This document shows, in pieces, positions 56,251-64,000 of a DNA stretch of 64,000 bases. The number at the start of each line of letters is the position of its first letter. Positions within the stretch are counted from its first letter, which is position 1. The stretch is taken from the NCBI GenBank assembly GCA_947652605.1, contig OX393576.1:46476966-46540965 (forward strand), written 5' to 3'. The position numbers and the translations under genes were made by a program. The DNA comes from Elmis aenea. Its lineage: Eukaryota; Arthropoda; Insecta; Coleoptera; Elmidae. The notes beneath the pieces were generated by a model. That model saw only the letters and a list, made by a program, of their open reading frames with translations, was not told where the DNA came from and did no database searches.

Positions 56251-58157
56251 TACAGGGTGCACCACGACCCTGAGATTCTTCGATAGCTCCTTTATTAATG
56301 AAAATACCAAAAAATGTTTAATACAAATATTGTGCGAACCTATTTTCTACATAAACTAAAATTATTTTCAAATATACAGGGTGTTTCGTTTGACCGGCAC
56401 ATATCAAAATTTAATTTTTTTAAATAGAACACCCTGTATATTTTTACATTTTTGGATTCCTCTTAAAATTTACTTTAAAAAATGTTTAAGGTGGTATGGG
56501 TCTTAAGTTAACCGTTTTCGTAAAATTTATATTTTTGTGAAAATTTTGAGCGATAGAGCACTTTCAATTTTTTTTTACATTAAAGTTATTTAAAAAAGCG
56601 GCAAAATTTCGTTTTAAATTGAGATTGACAATAGATTAATTAACACTTTGCGCTAGCTACATTTAAAAAATATTATACAGGGTGTTTTTTACGCTTGGTC
56701 AAACTTGTGAAACTTTAAACATCGATAAGTCATTTTTCTTAAATGCAACACCCTGTATATTTTTACATTTTCTTGTAGAGAATTTAATTGTCTTTCGAAA
56801 TTATTAAGCATGTCCTATACCTAAAGTTAATATTTCTCGAGCTATCTCGATTTTTATTAGTATTACTAAGGCAATTAAAATATTTTAAAGTGGGCCATGG
56901 ACGTGTCGTAATTTTTCAAAGAATTTTTAAACAAAAGAATAAAAAGAGCTCCAACTTTAACTTTAGTCCGATAATGTACCCCTTTTCCCCGAAATTTATC
57001 GTATAAATTGTTTAAAATTATATCCTTGTTCATGTTCTACGCACAGCCGTAGATGTTGTTTCAAAGACTCTAACACTCTTGATAACATTTCGGGGGTTAT
57101 ACCATTAAAAGCAACACAGCAAGTACTGCAGTTGCCGAACACAAAATATCCTAATAGATGGATAGGGCGATGTATACCAATCTTCTAGCCACCTAGGTCA
57201 CCTGATCTTACCCCTATAGATTTATTTTTGTGGGGACCCATAAAACAAGTGTATCAAGACCCCCCACAACTGCTGAAGATGTGCAGAACAGGATTCGTGT
57301 TGCTTTTGATGGTATAACCCCCGAAATGTTATAAAGGGAGCTAGAGTCTTTCATACAAGGTCTACGGCTGTGCGTAGAACAAGGACATAATCTTGAACAA
57401 TTTATACGATAAATTTCGGTAAAATGGGGTACATTTTTAGCCTAAAATCAAAGTTGCAGCTCTTTTTATTCTTTTGCTTAAAAATTCTTTGAAAAATTAC
57501 GACACGTCCATGGCCCACTTTAAAATATTTTAATTGCCTTAGTAATACTAATAAAAATCGAGATAGCTCGAAAAATATTAACTTTAGGTATAGGACATGC
57601 TTAATAATTTCGAAAGACAATTAAATTCTCTACAAGAAAATGTAAAAATATACAGGGTGTTGCATTTAAGAAAAATTACTTATCGATGTTTAAAGTTTCA
57701 CAAGTTTGACCAAGCGTAAAAAACACCCTGTATAATATTTTTTAAATGTAGCTAGCGCAAAGTGTTAATTAATCTATTGTCAATCTCAATTTTAAACGAA
57801 ATTTTGCCGCTTTTTTAAATAACTTTAATGTAAAAAAAAATTGAAAGTGCTCTATCGCTCAAAATGTTCATAAAAATATAAATTTTACGAAAACGGTTAA
57901 CTTAAGACCCATACAACCTTAAACATTTTTTAAAGTAAATTTTAAGAGGAATCCAAAAATGTAAAAATATACAGGGTGTTCTATTTAAAAAAATTAAATT
58001 TTTATATGTGCCGGTCAAACGAAACACACTGTATATTTGAAAATAATTTTAGTTTATGTAGAAAATAGGTTCGCACAATATTTGTATTAAACATTTTTTG
58101 ATATTTTCATTAATAAAGGAGCTATCAAAGAATCTCAGGGTCGTGGTGCACCCTGTA
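56251..58157. mobile_element. Long fold-back element with residual mariner-like transposase (1907 bp)
   Basis: Ends TACAGGGTGCACCACGACCC and GGGTCGTGGTGCACCCTGTA bound two inverted arms of about 850 bp (to about 57105, from about 57309). The arms agree closely, giving the same 72-codon frame on opposite strands (56788 + and 57402 -). They contain further TACAGGGTG ends of smaller repeats (about 56376, 56670 and inverses). The unique middle of about 200 bp encodes transposase sequence, and the arm edges contain the 3' end of that same gene in both orientations. Confidence 0.88.
57106..57412 (+). pseudogene. mariner-like transposase, C-terminal fragment
   Basis: The frame reads NRWIGRCIPIF, a stop, then PPRSPDLTPIDLFLWGPIKQ, in which the third catalytic Asp precedes LFLWG as in the insect elements with RSPDLTPLDFFLWG. 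Further on come TTAEDVQNRIRVAFDGITPE and, after another stop, ESFIQGLRLCVEQGHNLEQF to the natural end at about 57412. The DNA-binding domain and the first two acidic residues are missing. The inverse of its last 100 bases is present at 57010-57100. Dead copy. Confidence 0.8.
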
Positions 58158-58163
58158 TGTATA

Positions 58164-59668
58164 TACAGGTGTCCCAAATTCGAGTAAATGCATGGGGATC
58201 TCGCTTATCTTAAGAGCTACGAGGTCGGTTAAATTAGGGCAAAGTTGCGAAATTAGATGCTCATCAAATATCTGCAAACAAAATTTTCATAGCTGTCTTA
58301 GTTCAAAAGTTATTTAAGAAAAACTGAAAAATTTCATTTTCGTTTTTTGGCCCTATTTCCGACACTTTTTAAGATATCAACAATCTGGAAGCACTTCTTC
58401 ACAGCAACTTCTTACGCTTTATATTTTGAGATAACATAGAATTTCCAACAACGTTTCGTCTCTTCAGAACCATCATCAACTTCATTTTTTTAAATACGGC
58501 CAAAAAATTCCAATCTCATAATCGGATAGCATTTTGTTTTCTGATTTCAATGATATATGACACTTAATATCTTAAATAATATTTTACCACAAAAATTTGA
58601 GAAAAACTCATTGTGTCTAATTTTTGGATCAAATTATCTTGTACAAAAAAAAAGCAAAATAAAAAACAAAATATTTTTTTTTTGTTTTCTTGTTGTTCTG
58701 TTAAAACTGTCACTTTGACATTAATATGATCTTGATTAATTGTATAATTTGCAACCAGCTAGAAACTGTTTGATATTTGTGGTTTGTTCGCAATTTTTAT
58801 TTTCACTATGTTCTGGTAGTACATTTTTAAATTATTTATTTATTCGCTATCCCTTCGTGTATTGCGAAGTATTGTTAAAATAATTTTCGTCAATTATGGA
58901 AAATAAAATGTGATACAAATGTATTATTGCAATTGATTTTAATGAAGTATTGAATAAACTGTTGAAAATAAAAAAGCATGCCATGAGAAAACAAAATTTT
59001 GTGTATATTATGACATTTCTCGAATTCCTTAAAAAGTGTTGATTGCCATATTTAATTTAAAAAAAGCACAAATTCAAAGATTTTCTTGCTGGTTGCAAAT
59101 TATACAATTAATCACGATCATATTAATGTCAAAGTGACAGTTTTAACACAAGAATTAGAAAACAAAAAAAATATTTTGTTTTTTATTTTGCTTTTTTTTT
59201 GTATAAGATCATTTGATCCAAAAATTAGACACAATGAGTTTTTCTTAAATTTTTGTGGTAAAATATAATTTTAGATATTAAGTGTCATATATCATTGAAA
59301 TCAGAAGACAAAATGCTATCCGACTATGAGATTAGATTTTTTTCGCCGTATTTAAAAAAATGAAGTTGATGATGGTTCTGAAGAGACAAAACATTGTTGG
59401 AAATTCTATGTTATCTCAAAATATAAAGCGTAAGAAGTTGCCTTGAAGAAGTGCTTCCAGATTGTCGATATCTTAAAAAGTGTCGGAAATAGAGCCAAAA
59501 AACGAAAATCAATTTTTTCAGTTTCTCTTGAATAACTTTTGAACTAAGACAGCTATCAGATATTTGATGAGCATCTAATTTCGCAACTTTGCCCTAATTT
59601 AACCGACCTCGTAGCTCTTAAGATAAGCGAGATCCCCATGCATTTACTCGAATTTGGGACACCCTGTA
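58164..59668. mobile_element. Fold-back element of the GGGACACCCTGTA family (1505 bp)
   Basis: The left end TACAGGTGTCCCAAATTCGA and right end TCGAATTTGGGACACCCTGTA bound two inverted arms of about 590 bp, with about 320 unique bases in the middle (58760-59080). The arms carry the CTGAAGAGACGAAAC phrase in inverse orientations (58443-58460 and 59375-59392; the right copy reads GACAAAACATTG). It lies 6 bases from the end of the previous fold-back. No coding sequence; short frames inside come from the repeat. Confidence 0.88.
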
Positions 59669-62335
59669 TATATTACTGTTAAATATTAGTCGCATGACTT
59701 GAATACGCCAAAAGGTAACTGTCAGAGAACCAGTTAAGTCCTTACAGAACACGTTATTCGCTAATAACAATATTTTTAACAGGACCGTTCGCCACAAAAG
59801 TTTATATTTAAAAAACATTGGTTTTGACTTGGCTGTAGATAAACAGGTTATCTATGCACAATTTTTATCCGGCCAGCGAGACCTAAAGATTAAATTTTTA
59901 AAACTAAATTAATTTTATGGCAATATTATGTAGAAACAGGAAACTTATTTTATTTTCCGACACTGTCAAATCATCTTAAATTCTGAATTTAATTACCTAT
60001 TCCAAGATTTTGAGAAGAAAGCGTCCCTTTCGATTTATTTTCTTCGCGGTTTTAATCACTAATATCGAAAACGTACCAGAAAAGTTTCAGATGGTGCTTT
60101 TAGATGAAGGGGCCAGATATAAAAAAAAAAATTGAGCATGGCATCTTTATACGACTTTTATAAAAAAAATCTTAATGCGGAGGAATTTCCGGGTTTAATT
60201 GAACATACAAAAATTGTGTATTCTTTATTCGATTCAACATATATACATGTGAACAAATGTTCTCAAAAATGAAGTTCCTCAAATCAAAATACCGAGTAGA
60301 ATAACTGATGTGCATTTGGAAAACAACTTTCGTTAAAATACAATAGAAATTCAACCAGACATCAACTTTTTGTACAAATGTCGCATAATATGAAATTTTC
60401 TTATTTTTTTATTTTTCGTTACGATATCTATGGTGCAGTGTCGAGAGCTAGTCTAAATTAGTGTTTTTTTTTATAGTTTTCTTCATTTTACTGTTTAATT
60501 ATTCGCCAAAGGAAAATAATAATCTTTGTAATTATGACAAAAATTTTAATTTATTACATTTAAAAAGTTTCTCAAAAATTTAACAAATAAAATAAAAAAT
60601 TACGCAGTTTATCAAAACTTTCAAGCATTATGAAAATGATATTTAACCAACGTGGCCCACAGACGAAACATGGAATTTATTCTAACCCCTGACTTTGCCC
60701 AGCCCTGAACCGCAACATCTAGATCATTGGTAATTCGCAAGTAAATACTTGCTTTTTCAGGTAAATTTTCAATCAAACTCTACGAGCATTGATAAATCAG
60801 CAACTTTATACTTGTATGTACAAGCGATCTAAATTAAACACAAACGATTTTAGGTTAGGTTTTAAAAATATACGGGATAACAACATACACAAAAGTTTTA
60901 ATATATTAATGTTTCTGTAAGACTGTAAGACATATTTAGACATTAAACAAATTCTAAAAATTTCTTAATATTTAACTTCCTTTCAAAAATTTAAAAGTGT
61001 TGATAAAAACTATATACCTACGAAACAAATCTTGCGGTACCCATACAAGTTCTATTTCAATCATTTGTATATTGTTCCTGTATAATTTGGCCCAACTATT
61101 TATATTAATTTTTTTTAGTAACCAATATATCAGTCTCCCCCCACTTAAAATCAATCAGCCGCCCACTATTTTATTATCAGTGGTATAGTTCTAAAAATAC
61201 ATCTACCCACACTATGATATCAAACCGCCCATACATTCAAAGCTTGAGTTACAATGATAACTTGATAACTATCTTTTTTATACTTCAGCATTGAGTTTTC
61301 CTCGAAAATTTAACAAAGTAGATAGTCATTTTAATATGCAATAAACAACAAAAATCAACAAAATTGTTGTAACAACATATTACACTCGTATTAATTGTAG
61401 ACGTTCTTTAACCACAAACACAAAATTTCTTATGAACCTAATTAGTTTAAAAAGAATTAAAATTTTAAATTATTAAGTACATAGTTGGTCAATGACTTTT
61501 ATTTATTTTTTATATAAACAAGTTATATTTTTGTTGTTTTGATAATGATTAAAATACGTTTCCGTTGTTATAGGTGTTAAGGATAGTACGAAACTTTCAG
61601 ACATAGTTAACGGTCAGAGACAAATAATTGATCAAATGAAACAATATTGAAGTGCTCTTATTTAATGCCAAAATTTTCTATTGCTTTTGTTTTAAATTTT
61701 TGGTTTAACACAATCTAACCATAATTTTTTTAATTTATAAATTGCTTGCAAAAGTTACGTTCAGTTCGGGAGATTTTTAACACACTTGCTACATAATGTA
61801 CCTACAAGCAAAAATCGATTTACTTTGATGCATACTTTAATCAAAAAGTAGTAAAAAAAACATTTTTTAATTAATATTACTGTACTTTTTTAATATATAA
61901 AAAATATAAGATGATTTTAAAGTAGATAAGTTAGTTTTACGTTGTTTTACTTTCAAATCATCAACTGTAGATTTAAATTTTAACATTAAATTTCGATAAA
62001 TTCTAAAAATTTTGGATAATTGCTTGCATTATTAAAGTGATTTATAAATTTACATTTGATATATTTTTTAAATAATGCTATTGACGATGATATGAGAGCC
62101 TGGTTAAGCATTTCTACAAGATATTCTTCATATAACAAGTTATTTGTAATTAAACTTATTTACATTATATGTTTGTATTTAAACAATTATAATATATAAA
62201 AATTAGTTACAGAACCAATTAGTGTCTAAATTCGTCTAATATAATCAGCAATATGAACGAAATAACGTCAATGAACGAATTATTGATTAATTGTACCATA
62301 AAAGTTATCGTTGTAAATGCATTTAATTAAAATAC
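59669..62335. other. AT-rich non-coding DNA
   Basis: No gene, RNA or paired repeat recognised in about 2.7 kb. Confidence 0.4.
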
Positions 62336-62760
62336 ATACAGTCTGTACAAAAGGTAACGTAACAGATCAATATCTCGTCTTGTGAAATTTAAAAAACAAA
62401 AAGTTTTAATAAAAGTTGTTTGTGGTCATTTAGATTATTTTCAACTATACACAGCGTTTTGTTTTTGTGCACCGATACGTAACTTTCTTTCTTTAAACAA
62501 AACACCCTGTATATTCTATAAGTTGTAGATGTAAAATTGAATTCTCATTAAAAAATAAATAGGTTTTTGTATCTAAAATCAGTCGTTTTAAAATTATTTA
62601 AGTTATTATAAAAATATTGACAGAAACAGGAGTCTAAAAAAATAATGATATTTCACAACTTGGCTATGTCAGAACGAATTCCTTTAAAACTTTGTAGGGC
62701 AACAATAATAATAATAAAACTTTAAAATAATACATAGGGTACATTTAGTCAAACTTCAAA
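62336..62760 (+). repeat. TACAGTCTGTACAAAAGGTAACG repeat, copy 2
   Basis: Matches the inverse of 29100-29589: GTAACGTAAC, ATATCTCGTCTTGTGAAATT, AAACAAAACACCCTGTATAT, GACAGAAACAGGAGTCTAAA. Boundaries at the right are approximate. Confidence 0.6.
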
Positions 62761-62965
62761 CACGAATAAGTCAGTTTATTAAATTGTGTTTGTATCCGTA
62801 AATTATCACAAAACCGCAATAACTCGAGATATAAATACTTATTTTAAACATAATTGCCCTTCAAAAGTTTTGAAGATAATTACGATATTATTAAGAAAAT
62901 TTAAAAATATACAGGTAATTTCAGTTAAAAAACTGACTTATTCGTGTTTGACTAAACACTTAAAT
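62753..62965. repeat. Small fold-back, about 40-bp arms
   Basis: GTCAAACTTCAAACACGAAT followed by AAGTCAG is inverse to CTGACTTATTCGTGTTTGAC at 62930-62955. AT-rich loop. Confidence 0.6.
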
Positions 62966-63129
62966 AACTCAAAAACGGCTGCTTTTAAATACATAAAACC
63001 TATACAGGGATGCACAAAAGTATGGAAACAGACAAATATCTAGAATACTATTGCAGATATAACAATAAAAGGTTGTATCTGAGGTATTGGTATTTTTCGG
63101 ATTCGATGAAAATATTAAGGTTGCAATGA

Positions 63130-63640
63130 GACTTCCGATCCAACCGGAAACGTACTCAAACTTAATAATTTTAAATAGAACTCTCTGTTTATTTTTACAT
63201 TTTTGGATTCCACTTAAAATTTACTTTTAAAAATGTAAAAGGTTGTATGGGTCTAAAGTGAACAGTTTTCGTTAAATTCACATATTTATGAACATTTTGA
63301 GCGATACAGCACTTTCATTTTTTTTATCATTTAAATTATTTAAAAAGGCAGTTGACTTTAGTTTGAAAATTGGATTGGCAATAGATTATTTAACACTTTG
63401 CGCTAGCTACATTTTTAAAATATTATACAGGGTGTTTTTTACGCTTTGACAAACTCATGAAACTTTAAACATCGATCACTCGTTTTTCTTAAATACAACA
63501 CCCTATATGTTTTTACATAGTCTTGTAGAAAATTTGAATGTTTTAAAAAAATATTCACCATGTTTCATCCCTAAAACTGATATTTTACGAGATATCGCGA
63601 TTTTATTGTAAATTATTAAGACAAAGTAATATTTTCGAAT
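63130..63640. repeat. Partial copy of the 56251-type fold-back arm
   Basis: Contains TTTACATTTTTGGATTCC, TTTGAGCGATACAGCACTTTC, TTAACACTTTGCGCTAGCTAC and ATTATACAGGGTGTTTTTTA in the same order as 56440-56760, diverged. No inverted partner in the window. The last 360 bases of the window hold nothing recognised. Confidence 0.7.
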
Positions 63641-64000
63641 AGGCTAGAAAGAAGACAGCGGTAATTTTGAAACAATTGAAAGATAAAAACAAGAAAGTTG
63701 TAATCTATCTTTTCCTCACATATTTTCGAAATTTTTTATACTTAATGTAGATGTACTTTTACCAATCTTACGTTTATATCTAGGTTTCTTATCAGGGCCA
63801 CAATATTTTTCATATAATTGATTTTGATCGTTTGCAGTTTCTTAAAAACCGACTGATAATATATTGAGTAAACGAAAAAAACGCTGATTAAACAAAAGTC
63901 ACTAACCAGTCTAACCAGTTTAACCGAAAACTATACTGTAGTAACACAAAAAAAATTAGTTTATAGGATTTAGTAATTGTCCCATCACACTGGTCCAATG

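Noticed and set aside
56788..57620. Same 72-codon protein on both strands, looked like a gene family
   Set aside because: It is the two arms of one inverted repeat; no motif, and embedded in a mobile element.
1..64000. tRNA genes, rRNA, CRISPR arrays, bacterial promoters or terminators
   Set aside because: No cloverleaf with a GGTTCGANTCC-type arm, no regularly spaced identical direct repeats, and eukaryotic context throughout.

Overview
This is a window of an AT-rich eukaryotic genome. The dense load of insect-type transposable elements (Jockey-like LINEs, Tc1/mariner, hAT, PIF/Harbinger, piggyBac and many fold-back elements with TACAGGGTG ends) points to an arthropod, most likely an insect. 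A beetle is my guess, but it is not proven by anything in the sequence. There are no operons or prokaryotic genes, and I found no tRNA, rRNA or CRISPR by eye.

Host coding content is minimal. One GC-rich, coding-like internal exon lies at 43122-43310 (+), with an AG acceptor and a GTAAGT donor. A GC- and CpG-rich probable first exon lies at about 45540-46335 (+), ending in a 13-codon start (MEACCCKSTRKNQ) followed by GTTAGT. Both are on the plus strand, so the window is probably intron and promoter space of one or two large genes, whose identity I cannot give. The rest is non-coding AT-rich DNA filled with mobile elements.

Layout. 0-2.4 kb: nothing recognisable. 2.45-3.3 kb: Jockey-like reverse transcriptase remnant (-). 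5.5-7.3 kb: small repeats and a near-perfect 750-bp fold-back. 10.6-11.9 kb: a PIF/Harbinger-type MITE and a LINE remnant. 12.7-13.6 and 16.8-18.0 kb: two hAT non-autonomous elements with 8-bp target duplications. 19.7-20.2 kb: an unusual TATA-led stretch with four similar stem-loops. 21.1-23.5 kb: a second copy of the PIF-type MITE and a longer Jockey-like LINE. 24.4-29.6 kb: fold-backs and palindromes. 30.6-34.5 kb: a PIF/Harbinger element with a fold-back nested in it, a dead mariner interrupted by a tiny hAT, another fold-back and a piggyBac-like element. 36.4-38.1 kb: mariner tail and a third hAT. 40.27-41.2 kb: a mariner relative with plant Stowaway-like ends and a plant-type transposase tail. 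41.2-42.9 kb: internally deleted mariner, a fold-back half, and a hAT. 43.1-46.3 kb: host exons around a hAT that retains the hATC dimerisation domain. 47.8-50.6 kb: hairpin-rich repeat and LINE remnants. 53.3-59.7 kb: tandem duplication and three fold-backs, one still carrying transposase sequence. 59.7-64 kb: AT-rich, with more fold-back fragments.

The strongest candidates for something undescribed are the plant-type (Stowaway/DD39D-like) mariner in an apparently animal genome, the four-stem-loop array at 19.75-20.0 kb, and a fold-back whose arms are tail-to-tail copies of the 3' end of a transposase gene, which suggests how the TACAGGGTG fold-back families arise.
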